From: Diplonema japonicum
Taxonomy: Eukaryota > Euglenozoa > Diplonemea > Diplonemida > Diplonemidae
Direction: 5' to 3'
DNA: 64,000 nucleotides
NCBI GenBank assembly: GCA_964019335.1
Contig: OZ025668.1
Span: forward strand, 620,001 to 684,000
Below are positions 1 through 9,642 of this stretch, one piece after another. The first letter of the stretch is position 1, and every line of letters starts with the position of its first letter. Under the pieces are notes generated by a model, which was given only the letters and a program-made list of their open reading frames with translations, searched no databases and was not told where the DNA came from. The position numbers were made by a program, and so were the translations under genes.

Positions 1-172
1 CCTCCCTGTGCAGAAGGTCCATGATGTCATCTACAAAGTCCAGCACGCGGCAGCAGTAGTCCCTAGGCTTCTGGTATTGCTGGCTTAGCACGCTGCCAAA
101 GAGAGGCTTACTCGTGGAAGGCCCGATGTTCGTGGCGCTGTACGTAATGTCCCCTAAAACTGGTCTCGTCAT
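1..172 (-). CDS. 5' part of an unrecognised protein (truncated by window edge)
   Basis: Reading the minus strand from an ATG at 172 gives 57 uninterrupted codons that run off the window. The translation begins MTRPVLGDITYSATN and includes QKPRDYCCRVLDFVDD. Base composition is balanced and the reading is free of homopolymers, unlike the T-rich DNA that begins just upstream of it. The ATG follows directly after an AG (ttgcaaag|ATG), the same acceptor-like context as at most other starts here. I do not recognise the family; the rest of the gene lies outside the window. Confidence 0.55.
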   Translation of the reverse strand, partial: MTRPVLGDITYSATNIGPSTSKPLFGSVLSQQYQKPRDYCCRVLDFVDDIMDLLHRE

Positions 173-379
173 CTTTGCAAGTTTATTCGCTCTTTTTTTC
201 TTTTTTTTTTTCCCCCTTCACTTCCGTATTTTTTTCCTTCCTTTGGTTTCCTCGATTCGGTTTTTTTCTCTTTTTATTTTTATTTTTTTATGTAATCAGA
301 TGTGTATAAGTTCGTTCTCTTTTAATTGATGAAATACACCCCACAAACCCGTTCCACGACAATATATATATTAAAAGAG

Positions 380-415
<36 letters not shown>

Positions 416-559
416 TTTTCAAATATAGAGAGAGGTTTTCAGAGAAGGTATCTTTTCTCTCTTTTTTTTTTCCTTCTTCTTCTTTTCGTTCTTCCGTGGC
501 CTGTGGAAACAAGGCTCATACAGCTAATATACAAAAAAATGTTTGCCCTCTCCTTCTTT
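173..559. other. Intergenic, T-rich with a long A run
   Basis: No coding sequence seen. The stretch is dominated by pyrimidine tracts and contains an uninterrupted A run of more than 30 bases around 381-413. The short open frames here are products of the homopolymers. Confidence 0.7.
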
Positions 560-1287
560 CTATTTCTTACTTCTGCGTTCTTTTTCAGCAGACTTGCGGG
601 ACTTCAGGAAGACTTGCACAGTGGGCCACCAGTCGAGAAACTCACTGAACTCAATCCGGCCTGACTTGTCAGCATCGATCTCATTGAGGATTATCCTCGT
701 TTCCTGTGTCGTGACGTCATCTGCTCCTAACTTGACTAGGATGCCGTGAAGCTCCTTGCTGTCTAGGGAGCCAGACTTGTCAGCGTCGAATTTATCGAAA
801 ATGCTTTTGATTTTCGAGCAGTCAGCTGTTCCTGCTCTCTTTTGATTCATCTTCAGCATCTGTAGCTCACTCCTCATACGGGTGTCTAACGATATCTTCT
901 CTTTGACAAGGTCTTGCAGCTGCTTATTGGACGCGAATTCCTCGATCGATATCACTCCGCTTTGATCGTCGTCGGCTGCCCGCAATACCAAACTGCTCAA
1001 GTCCGCTATCTCACAAGGCTCCACACCATATTTCGGATACACCTGCGGGTTTTGAAAGAAAAAAAAGGGGGGGGGGGAAAGACCTGCAACATCACGTCTT
1101 GCAATTCCTTTATACTCACGGTGCCATCCTTGTCGTGGTCCAGCACCGCGAAGGAATCCACTATCTTTTTTTTTTTTTTTTTTTTTTTAAAGTTTTTTTT
1201 CTTTTTGTTAGGGTTAAAAAAAAAAAAAAAAAAAAAAAAAGAGGAGACACACACCTCCTTCGGTAGCCGTGAAGTCATGGACCCCAT
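560..1287 (-). CDS. Four-EF-hand calcium-binding protein (calmodulin/centrin-like), three exons
   Basis: Spliced reading: exon 1 1255-1287, exon 2 1084-1164, exon 3 560-1042, giving 198 residues. Introns are 1165-1254 (90 nt) and 1043-1083 (41 nt), both GT-AG and phase 0. Four canonical EF-hand loops are visible: DHDKDGTVSIKE (about residues 20-31), a second at 62-73 (DDDQSGVISIEE), DADKSGSLDSKE (124-135) and DADKSGRIEFSE (161-172). All have acidic position 1 and a glutamate at position 12, so all four should bind calcium. A basic C-terminal tail (ends ERRSKK) follows. The family acts as calcium sensors in cytosol, cytoskeleton or flagellum; the partner cannot be told. Splicing is required, since the first EF-hand lies in exon 2. 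The first intron is odd: a T run followed by CCCTAAC and an A run up to the acceptor. Confidence 0.88.
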
Positions 1288-2192
1288 GTTCGCAGGAGAC
1301 CTGGGCTCTTTTCTTTGTCCCCCCTTTTTTTCCCCCCTTCTTCCCCACCCTTATTTAAAAAAAAATCCGGGGGAAAGAAAAAAAAAAAGAGAAAACTCGA
1401 TAAAATTTCAGTGTGCATGGGGGTGCTCACTGTTCAGGTAGAAATTCACACTAATCGGTCACCGTTCTGCGGTTGCTGTCTGGTGCCTGCGGTGGCTGTT
1501 TGTCGCGATGAGATGGACGGCATCTGGGCGAGAAACATTGCTTGGAGTCGTGCTAGGTAGGGGGGGGTTTGGCTCGAGGAGAAGAGTGGTCTCCTGTTGT
1601 AGCCGTGTGCCGTCGGGCCCCCAAGATGTCGAAGGGTATGCACCCTTGATTTGGCATTGGCGGGGAAGGCTGACCTTCCACAGCGTGCCTGGGGAAAGAA
1701 AAAAAAAAATGGGGCTTTGATTGCAACACTAGGTGGCGTTAAGCGTGCAATGAAGCACGAACTACCTACTTGATTACAGGGGGCGCTCCTCGGCCGAGCA
1801 GTAGCTTCTTCTGCGTTCCGCGTCGTGTCCTTAATGCGTGCGGTGTGCTCAACCCTAGCCGGGGTGTCCCGGGTAACCAAGATTCTGCGCTCGTGCAGTT
1901 TGCTGCCTGTTCGTCACCCTGAGCATCTGCGTTACGTTCTTCCACTCGGGCGCTACCGGTGATGACCGACGAGGAGGTCAACAGCGAACAACACATCTGA
2001 TGTACTTCCTATATTTCCATCCACCACCTTAAAAAAAGAAACATAAAGAATCAAAATTACTAATTACCAACGCCTACTAACGCTCGTTGCCTTCGTGACA
2101 CAGGGGGGGGGGGGTAGTGCTTTAAAACACTTCCCACAATAAATGTAAAAAAAAAAAAAAAAAAAAGAATCTAGTAGAAGAAACAACACTAC
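1288..2192. other. Intergenic with a dispersed repeat copy
   Basis: No gene was found. It holds poly(A), poly(G) and poly(T) tracts, a moderately GC-rich unique stretch around 1430-1700, and one copy of the dispersed repeat listed at 1765-1934. Open frames across it overlap on both strands without family resemblance. Confidence 0.6.
1765..1934 (+). repeat. Dispersed repeat, copy 1 (SINE-like)
   Basis: About 170 bp starting cctacttgattacaggggg and ending gagcatctgcgttac. It matches 18354-18520 over its whole length with scattered substitutions and one less conserved middle patch. Shared blocks include ccgcgtcgtgtccttaatgc and the stretch around gtttgctgcctgttcgtcac. It has no long coding frame. 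The orientation is assigned from the second copy, which runs into poly(A) on the plus strand. It could be a retroposon, an old processed transcript or a non-coding RNA gene family. Confidence 0.6.
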
Positions 2193-3692
2193 TTAAAAGC
2201 CTCCTTGCCGCCAAGCCCCTTTCGATTTCCTTTTGTACCGCATCTGGACAAACACCTTGAACAAGGCAAAGATGGTAACTAAGCAGGTTATTAAAAGGGA
2301 CGCAACAACAAAAGGGAAGGGAGAAGGTTCTTGAGCTTGAACGCAAGGAATAAGCCCCGATGTGGACGTATGGACAAGCTGGCTCCGAATGTCAACAAGC
2401 CTGCGGACAACAAGGCGTGTGACATCGCCCTGGTGGACCATGTCATAGGTGAGAGAGGGTCTGTGTGCAAGGAGATTGGTAACTAACTCTTCGTACTTTT
2501 GAGGGGTAATCCCCCGTAGAGTAGGGACAATGCCCTCAGCTTGGAAAACATCATAAGGGACCACCACTGTGAAGCTCTTGTAGGGGATGATATCTGTGAA
2601 TGGGTACGAGTCCTGCATGTTCCCTGGGTACGCAGGGTCAAACCCTCCAAATGATGATGTTTCGTTAGGGCGTGTCCAGTCCCGCCACCACGACTCCCTC
2701 CCGCCCTTTCTGTACCCCACCACTACCGGTACACAACCATGCAGCACAGCTTCGAAGTACCTCGTCTGATGCGGGATATCGCCAGACATAACTAAGCAGA
2801 ACTGTGATGTGTTGAAGTACTCCCTCACTTCGTGCGGGCCCAGCAGCGCCTTGTTCTTGTGCAGTGCGTAGTGCCGCGTGTAAATCTTCCCCGACCTCTT
2901 TACCGGAGTGATCAGGTGGATCTTCACGCTACTGTCATTCAGATCCAACAGTTCCCTGATTGCCTTGTTCCGCGCAGGAAGGTGCTCGGCCATCGCACCG
3001 AAATAAAAGACCCAATACGGCCTGTGTGTGTTGAATGTGAACGTGTTGTGCTGCGTGAAGGCAGTAATCTGCGGGTCAGGGACCACAATGTGCCAGGGAC
3101 GGCCTGGGTAGCACACGCCCTTTGGAGTCGTATAAGGCTGTGGTATACGGGGACCGAGGTGTATGACAAGGGGCTGCCTGCGTATGAGGGGGTGTAGAGA
3201 GGGCTCATCGCCGCCTATAAACAGGTGGCGTGCTTTGGTGGTATCATTGAAGTGTGTGAGGTGGGTAAACAGAGAGGTGATCTTCGTCTCGTTGGTGCCG
3301 ATCAGCCAATGCCACCCAGAGTTCCACAGCAGGTGTGTCAGTGCGGGCACTACAAAGAAGTCCGCCTCACGAGGGTCCTCCACAGCACCCAAACCCGCCA
3401 GCTTCGCCAACACTGCAATACCCGCACCTTGCTGCCTTATTGCCATGTCGACCCCTCTATTCCCCCATCGCCGTTCATCGCACACCGAGCACCCCACGTC
3501 GCACCCATACCCATGCCGCCCCGACTTCGTGTTCCAGTACCGCATCACCTCAGCATTGTACTCCTCGGGGAGGTCGTACCAGTAGAAACGCAGTCCCTCT
3601 TTGTTAAGCTCCTCTGGTATCACAACTGGCTGCTGGCATGTCGTGTTGAAAACCAGTCTAGCCGTCACAAGCGGCACCAGCCACCATGTCAT
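2193..3692 (-). CDS. Exostosin-like glycosyltransferase (GT47 family), membrane-anchored
   Basis: About 499 residues from the ATG at 3692; the open frame extends upstream only through a GTG. Hallmarks of the exostosin/GT47 fold are in order: FYWYDLPEEYN near the N-terminus, ADFFVVPALTHLLW, HLFIGGDEPS, then the donor-binding block SQFCLVMSGDIPHQTRYFEA followed by VLHGCVPVVV. The N-terminus (WWLVPLVTARLVF) looks like a signal peptide or anchor. A second hydrophobic helix (FVVASLLITCLVTIFALF) near the C-terminus is followed by basic residues. Family members are Golgi/ER glycosyltransferases that build glycans; the acceptor is not predictable. Several NxT/S sites fit a lumenal domain. A C-terminal anchor is unusual, since exostosins are typically type II proteins. 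Confidence 0.85.
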   Translation of the reverse strand: MTWWLVPLVTARLVFNTTCQQPVVIPEELNKEGLRFYWYDLPEEYNAEVMRYWNTKSGRHGYGCDVGCSVCDERRWGNRGVDMAIRQQGAGIAVLAKLAGLGAVEDPREADFFVVPALTHLLWNSGWHWLIGTNETKITSLFTHLTHFNDTTKARHLFIGGDEPSLHPLIRRQPLVIHLGPRIPQPYTTPKGVCYPGRPWHIVVPDPQITAFTQHNTFTFNTHRPYWVFYFGAMAEHLPARNKAIRELLDLNDSSVKIHLITPVKRSGKIYTRHYALHKNKALLGPHEVREYFNTSQFCLVMSGDIPHQTRYFEAVLHGCVPVVVGYRKGGRESWWRDWTRPNETSSFGGFDPAYPGNMQDSYPFTDIIPYKSFTVVVPYDVFQAEGIVPTLRGITPQKYEELVTNLLAHRPSLTYDMVHQGDVTRLVVRRLVDIRSQLVHTSTSGLIPCVQAQEPSPFPFVVASLLITCLVTIFALFKVFVQMRYKRKSKGAWRQGGF

Positions 3693-3771
3693 TGCTGTAT
3701 AGGTTGCTTTGATTGACTGTGGATAAAATGACACTACCCAGGAATAGGTATAGCCCCTATAGCCGACCAGA

Positions 3772-6700
3772 TTAGAAGGGCACAGTTCTCGACTTGGCTA
3801 ATATGTTGTTCGCATCAGTGCTTCCGGTGAGGTTGAAGGCTTGAAAAGAGGGTCCTGTTTTGGTCCGTTCAGAAGAGCGGTGAGATACAGAATTAAAGAA
3901 GGGATCTTGAATGTCGAGTTTAGTGATCTTCGGCGTGCTGGGATCGGAGAAGGCAAGGAGGCGGTACTCGCGGGTAGTCTGCGGCAACGAGTGCTGCGTC
4001 ACAAGCAAGTTGAGAGATGTGATCTTCGTTGCTAGTTGGTTGATGAGTCTCTTCTCAACAAACTTCCGAATAGCCTTCGCAATGGTAATGTACGGCTGCG
4101 CGGAGCAGTCATACACAGAAACCCCAGCGACCACCTCCATGAAACAACTGTAGTTAATGCTCCCCATGCCTCCCGACATATCCCTGAATGTAGTGTAGAT
4201 CTCTGTGCACACATGCACCCGCATCTTTCCTTCAAGTTGCTTTCTTGCCTGCTCAGCAGCAGTCGGGAACAGATTGCAGTCTGTGAGCATTTGGATATAC
4301 TGGTTCAGCGACATGCGCGGCTTCTTCTCAGAGTAGAAGTCGAAGATGCACCGCAAGTGTAGCTTGTATTCTGCAAGCACCTCTTGCACGTCACTTCGGT
4401 ACACTGTGTCACGGAACTCTGTAGCGTCGGTCTCAGCTGTGTAGCACAGGATGTGCCGCTCTAGGATCCAACGGACCTTCTCGTGATACGCGAGCTTCGT
4501 GACGAGGGCCACGTCTGCAATGTGAATGATGATGGCTATCCACTGCGAAGGGCCAAAGGACGTCATCAGGTTTAAGTCGTCCACAAGGTCGTCGAACACA
4601 GCACGCGTCACGTTAGAGAAGGTCTGAGGCACCTTGGACTCCTTGAGCATCTCCCACGTGCTCTCAGCATGCATCACCCCGTCGTCTGCATAGTGGGCGA
4701 ACACAGCACGCAGCAAGCGGTAGTTTTCTTGCAGCACCATCAAGAGACCGCCAGTTTCGTTGAAGGCGTCTACGCCGTAGCCAATCACCTGCGGGTCGCA
4801 GAACGTGTTCATCATGGCACTCTCCACAAGTGTGAAGACAGGCTCCGCCCTTCCTGCCGTCGTCTCTAGTGTCTGGTTCAGCGATATCTTCAGTGCGCTG
4901 AAGCCCAGCGAGTTCCACTGCCATGTCTTTTTCATCGAGTGCTGTATCTTCTTTACAACATCGGTCAGCGTTGCCACGTCATCGATGAGCTCGGAGGTTG
5001 TGATCAGCTCCCTCTTGTGCTCGGGGGTGACGGCGAAGACGGACGCGGCACTTATCCCGAACTGCAAGTGCGTTGATTGGGGGGTTCTGTTGATATTAGA
5101 AACTCTACTCTCACAGTTGTCTTGCGAAACGATACCTAGCGAGATGCACATGGGGTTGCACAGCCTAGCAACAAGCATCGAAGTGAAGGCCATGTGGTAC
5201 ACCTTGCTGTTAGGAACGAGAAGATCAGGCGGTGTCACCATGATGTCTATGCCTAGCATGCGCCCGTAGTTGAGCACAGCTGTGCTGCGCTCTTCGTCGT
5301 CAAGAGACAACGCACTCTCCAACGCCTGCCTAGAGATGACCCGGCTATCCAGGATGTGGATTACATGCAGGTATATGTCGAGAAGCCGCCTGCTTGCTGA
5401 GTAGCTCTCCACACGTACTGTGTACTCGGACTGGTCGCTTGCGGAAACACTGTTGAGGAGCTCAAGCAAGAAAACAGGCGATGCGACGTCATCGGGGTCT
5501 ATAAGACTATCCTCTATCTTGTCCTGCAGCGTGTACTCAAAGAAGTTTTGGGGGCGGAGCGAGTGGTAGATATCCTTCACGAGGTTGTGGCACCGCACAA
5601 GGGAGTCGTTCAGCTTGTCCTTTTTTGCTTCGTTTTCAAGCAGCTCTGCAGACAGGTTGTCGAGCTCCTTCTGCAGCTGCCGCTTGGACTGTATCGCCGC
5701 CTTGAGCTTCTTTTCCAGTAGGTTGTTATCCTGCAGGCGTTGGATCTCCGTCTGTAAATCTTCTATTTTAGAATCTCGCTTCGCCACTTCACCTTCTGCT
5801 AATCTAAGCTGCTCGCTGAGGTTTTTTTCGGCAGCGTCGCGCTTTTTGAGCTCCTTCTCATGCCGGTGATGTTGCTGCCACGCTTTCAGTAGCAGTACCT
5901 TGAACTGGGTCTGCCAGTGGTCAATCACACGGTTTACACATGCACCCTGCTTTTCTCGGCTCAGTTCTTCTTTCTCAAACGCGTCTTCGTCGTTTAAAAG
6001 CCGCAGGCTCAGCTCCCGTGCACCCTGGAAGTAAGTCTTTTTGCTAAACCTCTCAAACTGCTCGTCGACTTCGAACCTGTCGTCTGGGTCATCGAAGGGC
6101 AGGATGTCCTTTTCCTCGTTTGGTGTGATGTACAGGGACTTCAGCAACACGCTGCGCGCGTCCATCAGCAGAGACCCGTAACGGGGAAATGTTCGTTTCA
6201 GCAGCAGCAACAGCTGGTCGATAACTATAATAGCGGTGCATGTCATTGTGTGGTTGGGCACCGCAACCCCGTCGAAGCGTGTTTTCATGTCGCGGTAGAA
6301 GGCCTCCAAGGGGATTTCCTTATTGGCAGCGTCGGCCTCCACACCGTACTGTTGGATGAGGTTGGACAGCAGCACCCATCGTGTGTCCAGCGACTCGGTG
6401 ACATCCCCCACCTTGTTCAGCGTCCTGCGTATGGCTGCAGAGATGATGTCGAACCCTGACGGCTTCCAGTTGTGCACCTCCCTCCGCTTCGCGTTTGTCT
6501 TCGTTTCTACAACCTCAGGCTTCCGTACCTTAGTTTCCAGTAAGGATTCGTAACTATCAAACACGGGCGACGTGCAGGGCGCTGTGAGGGGTGAAGCTGT
6601 CCTTTGCAGAATTGGACTTGTCGGTCTCGGCCGTGTTTTCAACGGCGCAGAGGCAGGCCTCTTAGGAGTGTCGTGCGGACCGAAATGCGGCCGTGGGATG

Positions 6701-6813
6701 ATCTTCCTTGAGGGGGGGTGTGGCAACACTTCCTTCGGTTTAGGTGTAAAGTACATCGAAGGCGGAGGCGGGGGTTCCGCCATCTTGAACGGCTTGTCAT
6801 AAGAAACGTTCAT
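3772..6813 (-). CDS. Large coiled-coil protein with possible CH-like and EF-like regions; function unknown
   Basis: About 1013 residues from the ATG at 6813; the frame opens upstream at a GTG, and the chosen ATG follows a CACAG acceptor-like site. The first 100 residues are proline-rich and basic. A predicted coiled coil rich in K/E/L/Q lies at about 320-440. Downstream, a segment ending LLVPNSKVYHMAFTSMLV resembles the last part of a calponin-homology domain. Two later segments (LRAVFAHYADDGVM and LRCIFDFYSEKKPRMSL) look like degenerate EF-hand-type helix pairs without calcium ligands. This mix is common in axonemal and cytoskeletal proteins, but I cannot name a family. It lies 50 nt downstream of the PEX2 stop. 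Confidence 0.8.
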   Translation of the reverse strand: MNVSYDKPFKMAEPPPPPSMYFTPKPKEVLPHPPSRKIIPRPHFGPHDTPKRPASAPLKTRPRPTSPILQRTASPLTAPCTSPVFDSYESLLETKVRKPEVVETKTNAKRREVHNWKPSGFDIISAAIRRTLNKVGDVTESLDTRWVLLSNLIQQYGVEADAANKEIPLEAFYRDMKTRFDGVAVPNHTMTCTAIIVIDQLLLLLKRTFPRYGSLLMDARSVLLKSLYITPNEEKDILPFDDPDDRFEVDEQFERFSKKTYFQGARELSLRLLNDEDAFEKEELSREKQGACVNRVIDHWQTQFKVLLLKAWQQHHRHEKELKKRDAAEKNLSEQLRLAEGEVAKRDSKIEDLQTEIQRLQDNNLLEKKLKAAIQSKRQLQKELDNLSAELLENEAKKDKLNDSLVRCHNLVKDIYHSLRPQNFFEYTLQDKIEDSLIDPDDVASPVFLLELLNSVSASDQSEYTVRVESYSASRRLLDIYLHVIHILDSRVISRQALESALSLDDEERSTAVLNYGRMLGIDIMVTPPDLLVPNSKVYHMAFTSMLVARLCNPMCISLGIVSQDNCESRVSNINRTPQSTHLQFGISAASVFAVTPEHKRELITTSELIDDVATLTDVVKKIQHSMKKTWQWNSLGFSALKISLNQTLETTAGRAEPVFTLVESAMMNTFCDPQVIGYGVDAFNETGGLLMVLQENYRLLRAVFAHYADDGVMHAESTWEMLKESKVPQTFSNVTRAVFDDLVDDLNLMTSFGPSQWIAIIIHIADVALVTKLAYHEKVRWILERHILCYTAETDATEFRDTVYRSDVQEVLAEYKLHLRCIFDFYSEKKPRMSLNQYIQMLTDCNLFPTAAEQARKQLEGKMRVHVCTEIYTTFRDMSGGMGSINYSCFMEVVAGVSVYDCSAQPYITIAKAIRKFVEKRLINQLATKITSLNLLVTQHSLPQTTREYRLLAFSDPSTPKITKLDIQDPFFNSVSHRSSERTKTGPSFQAFNLTGSTDANNILAKSRTVPF

Positions 6814-6863
6814 GTGTAACCTGTGCTGGGGGTGAATGCGGGCAGCAAGCGACAGGCCGTATA

Positions 6864-7962
6864 TCACCTTTTAACTGGTCGGGTAATGGAAGTAATAAGT
6901 GTGGTGCACACAGGGCATGTGGTGGTGCCTTGTGCTCGTCTCGCTGAGATGCAGTAGTAGCAAAATTGGTGGCCGCAGTTGAGCTCCCCGGGGACCTGTA
7001 TGGGGTTGAGCATGCAGATGGAACAGGTGTAGTTGTTGACGTAGTTGGTAGTTATGGCGCCTTTGGATCTGAACATCCTTCTGACCCACGGGAGGAAGTT
7101 GACGAAGGGTAACATGAAGGTCAGGAATTCCGTGACGTAGTTCCACCACAGCTGGCGGTCCATGAACTCGAAGCTTGACATCTTGTTCATCTTCGCCTTG
7201 TGGTTGACGAGGCGCAGGCCCAGCAGCCTATCCACAATGTTCCGGAACTCACCGTTCTTGATGAAGATCAACAGGTTCCCCAAGCTCAGCACCTTGATAC
7301 CAGTTTCAATCTGGTACAGCGCGTCGTGCACCTGTTAAGTGGTGTCTGTTGTGAAGAACGACATACTCTTCTCTTCCAATGCGCTCCATCCAAGTTGCCC
7401 CACCCTTCGTCGAGACCTTTCTTCACCACTTTGCTGTAGATGTAAGGGACAAGGACCGACACAACGCAGAGTAACACCTGTTCAGTGGTGTGTTCTTTTT
7501 TTTTATAGCAAATTAGTACCTTTTCCACTCGGGACGGTGCAACAGAAGGTGAGAATCTCACCTCTCTGAACTTTCCGAAAAGTTTTGCACGGGCGTCGGA
7601 GCGATAGATGATGTTGTGCAGCTTGTCACCGTACGTTTGGTTGTTGTTCCAGATGGTGTATCTGTGGGCGTGAATGGAAATGGTACCGTGGTGGCATACC
7701 TGAACAGGAGCACCGCAAGGATAGCATCTAGTTCAAGTTCCCACCCCATGGATGCTTCCAAGAACACGAACGCTTTCCTGAATTGTGTCTTCAGCTGGTT
7801 CCACGTTTCGTAACTCAACCTTTCCGCGTCGAGCTGCGCTACACGTAGCACAGACATCCCCACCTTATGCTCGCTCACATGTGACTCTTTCTCTAGCTCT
7901 TTTGCAACCCCTTGCATGCTGCTATATGCTGCTACAGCATCTTGCGACACCTGCCTCGCCAT
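6864..7962 (-). CDS. PEX2: Peroxin-2, peroxisomal RING E3 ligase subunit (four exons)
   Basis: Exons: 7700-7962, 7520-7661, 7367-7477, 6864-7331; introns 38, 42 and 35 nt, GT-AG. The joined protein is 327 residues (human PEX2 is 305). It aligns along its length with PEX2: LRVAQLDAERLSYETWNQL, FRYTIWNNNQTYGDKLHNI across the first splice, LGNLLIFIKNGEFRNIVDRL, LLGLRLVNHKAKM and the LWWNYVTEFLTFMLPFVN membrane segment. The C-terminus is a C3HC4 RING (CSIC, CGHQFCYYC, CPVC). With PEX10 and PEX12 this family forms the peroxisomal membrane ubiquitin ligase that recycles the import receptor PEX5. The 42-nt intron is a multiple of three and would read through as VLICYKKKEHTTEQ, which has no counterpart in PEX2, so I treat it as removed. 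It fits with the SKL-ending thiolases nearby. Confidence 0.93.
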
Positions 7963-8404
7963 CCCGTCCTGAGTTTTAGTTTTGTGGCACCAATTGCAAT
8001 AGTTAATACATGCGTAGAAAGAGAGAGGACAAAATAAATAAAAAAAAGAATTATTATTGACTTTGGGTGAGATGATACTTCTTCTATCTTGGTATGGATA
8101 GAAAACAAAACTAAAACAAAAAAAAAAGTAAAAAGTATGGTTTGCTCTGCACCCTTCGCCACCTGTCTTCTTCGTTCTTCTTTTTTTTCTTTTTTTTTTT
8201 CTTCTTCTTTTTTTTTTGGTTTGTCTTCGTAAATTCATCTTTCGGCACAGCAAATAAGAAGAAAAAGGGAACAACACGGAAAGATAAACGAAGTCTCCTT
8301 ATTCTTAACTCGTTCCTTCTGTAGCATTTTTCTTCATAAAACGTTTGTTCAAATGGCCTCAGGGGAGAAAGACAACGATGTGTGTTGGTTTCCCCCCTGG
8401 TTTT
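7963..8404. other. Intergenic between thiolase copy 1 and PEX2
   Basis: Low-complexity T/A-rich DNA with no credible coding frame. It contains a 40-nt block (about 8320-8360, tgtagcatttttcttcataaaacg...) that recurs downstream of thiolase copy 2 at 19719-19757, so part of the 3' flank was duplicated together with the gene. Confidence 0.65.
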
Positions 8405-9642
8405 CTTCTCTCCCCTCATCACAGCTTTGAAGAGGGTTCGGAGACGCGCTCGATGATAGTGGCGTTAGCTGTGCCGCCTCCCTCGCAGATGGCCTGGATG
8501 CCGTACCTGCCGCCTGTCCTCTCGAGGGCGTTGACGAGGGTGGTCATGCAGCGGGTGCCTGTGGAGCCGAGGGCGTGGCCGAGGGCGATGGCGCCGCCGT
8601 TGACGTTGAGCTTCGCGGGGTCGCCCTTGAGGGCCTTCAGCCAGGCGACGGGGACCGGGGCGAAGGCCTCGTTCACCTCGTACAGGTCCATGTCGTTGAT
8701 GGTGAGGCCGCTCTTCGCGAGCGCCGTCTGCGACGCCGGGATGGGCCCCTCCAGCATGACGATCGGGTCGCTCCCCGCGAGGGCCAGCGTCACGATCTTC
8801 GCCCGCGGTTTCAACCCGTACTTCGCGAGCGCCTTCTCGTTGCAGACCAGGACCGCGGACGCCGCGTCCGTGATCTGGCTGCTCGTCGCCGCCGTCACCA
8901 TCCCCCCGGGAGCCAGCACCTTCAGCTTCTGCAGCGCCTCCACCGTCGAGGTCGGGCGAATCCCCTCGTCCTTGTCCACCACCACCTTCTCCCCCGTCTT
9001 CGGGTTCGTCCCCAGCACCGGCACGATCTCCCTCTTGAAGGCTCCCTCCGCCGTCGCCCGCGCCGCCTTCTGGTGGCTCGCCGCCCCGAACGCGTCCAGC
9101 TCCGCCCTCTCCAACCCGTACTTCTTCCCCAGAAGCTCCGCTCCCCCGAACTGCGACGGCATCGTCATCTTCCCATCCTTCGAGTAGGTCCCCTGGAACC
9201 CCTCCGAGGCGAAAGGGTTCCCCCTCTTCGCCTTCAGCCCGTCCGCGATGTTCGACCCGATCGGCACCAACGACATCACCTCCACCCCCGCCGCGATCAC
9301 CACGTCCTGCGTCCCGCTCATCACGGCCTGCGCCGCGAAGTGCAGCGCCTGCTGCGAGCTCCCGCACTGCCTGTCCACCGTCGTCCCAGGAACAGTCTCA
9401 GGAAGCACCTTGCTCGACAGCACCATCGTCCGCCCGATGTTCCCCGCCTGCGACCCGATCTGGCTCACACACCCCACCACCACGTCGTCCACAGCAGCAG
9501 GCGGCACCCCGGAGCGCATCACAACCTCGTCCAGCACCTTCGCCCCCAGGTCCGCAGGGTGCCACCCGGACAGCTGACCCTTCTTCTTCCCCCCTGCAGT
9601 CCGCACGCACTCAACAATGTAGGCTGTGTGGGGCATGTTGTG
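8405..9642. repeat. 1.24-kb duplicated segment, copy 1
   Basis: Same bases as 19785-21022, in the same orientation and offset by 11,380 bp. It covers the whole thiolase CDS plus 14 nt after the stop and 6 nt before the ATG. I saw no mismatch reading the two side by side. Identity ends abruptly at both edges, apart from the 40-nt block further into the 3' flank. Confidence 0.9.
8419..9636 (-). CDS. Peroxisomal 3-ketoacyl-CoA / acetyl-CoA thiolase, copy 1
   Basis: 405 residues, MPHTAYIVECVRTAGGKKKG to the C-terminus. Thiolase active-site elements are intact: nucleophilic Cys in DRQCGSSQQALHFAAQAV, the NVNGGAIALGHALGSTGTR block with the catalytic His, and the second Cys in CEGGGTAN. The protein ends in SKL, a type-1 peroxisomal targeting signal, so it should work in peroxisomal beta-oxidation (or acetoacetyl-CoA formation). 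No difference is visible between this copy and 19799-21016. The coding DNA is much more GC-rich than its neighbours and mostly ends codons in C or G. The sequence style recalls bacterial FadA/acetyl-CoA acetyltransferases, which raises the possibility of transfer. The frame stays open upstream into homopolymer DNA, but the ATG at 9636 matches the start shared by both copies. Confidence 0.93.
   Translation of the reverse strand: MPHTAYIVECVRTAGGKKKGQLSGWHPADLGAKVLDEVVMRSGVPPAAVDDVVVGCVSQIGSQAGNIGRTMVLSSKVLPETVPGTTVDRQCGSSQQALHFAAQAVMSGTQDVVIAAGVEVMSLVPIGSNIADGLKAKRGNPFASEGFQGTYSKDGKMTMPSQFGGAELLGKKYGLERAELDAFGAASHQKAARATAEGAFKREIVPVLGTNPKTGEKVVVDKDEGIRPTSTVEALQKLKVLAPGGMVTAATSSQITDAASAVLVCNEKALAKYGLKPRAKIVTLALAGSDPIVMLEGPIPASQTALAKSGLTINDMDLYEVNEAFAPVPVAWLKALKGDPAKLNVNGGAIALGHALGSTGTRCMTTLVNALERTGGRYGIQAICEGGGTANATIIERVSEPSSKL

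Noticed and set aside
1200-1225. Telomere-like ttagggtt next to homopolymers
   Set aside because: There is a single unit only, inside an EF-hand gene intron; it is better read as the intron's branch-site region.
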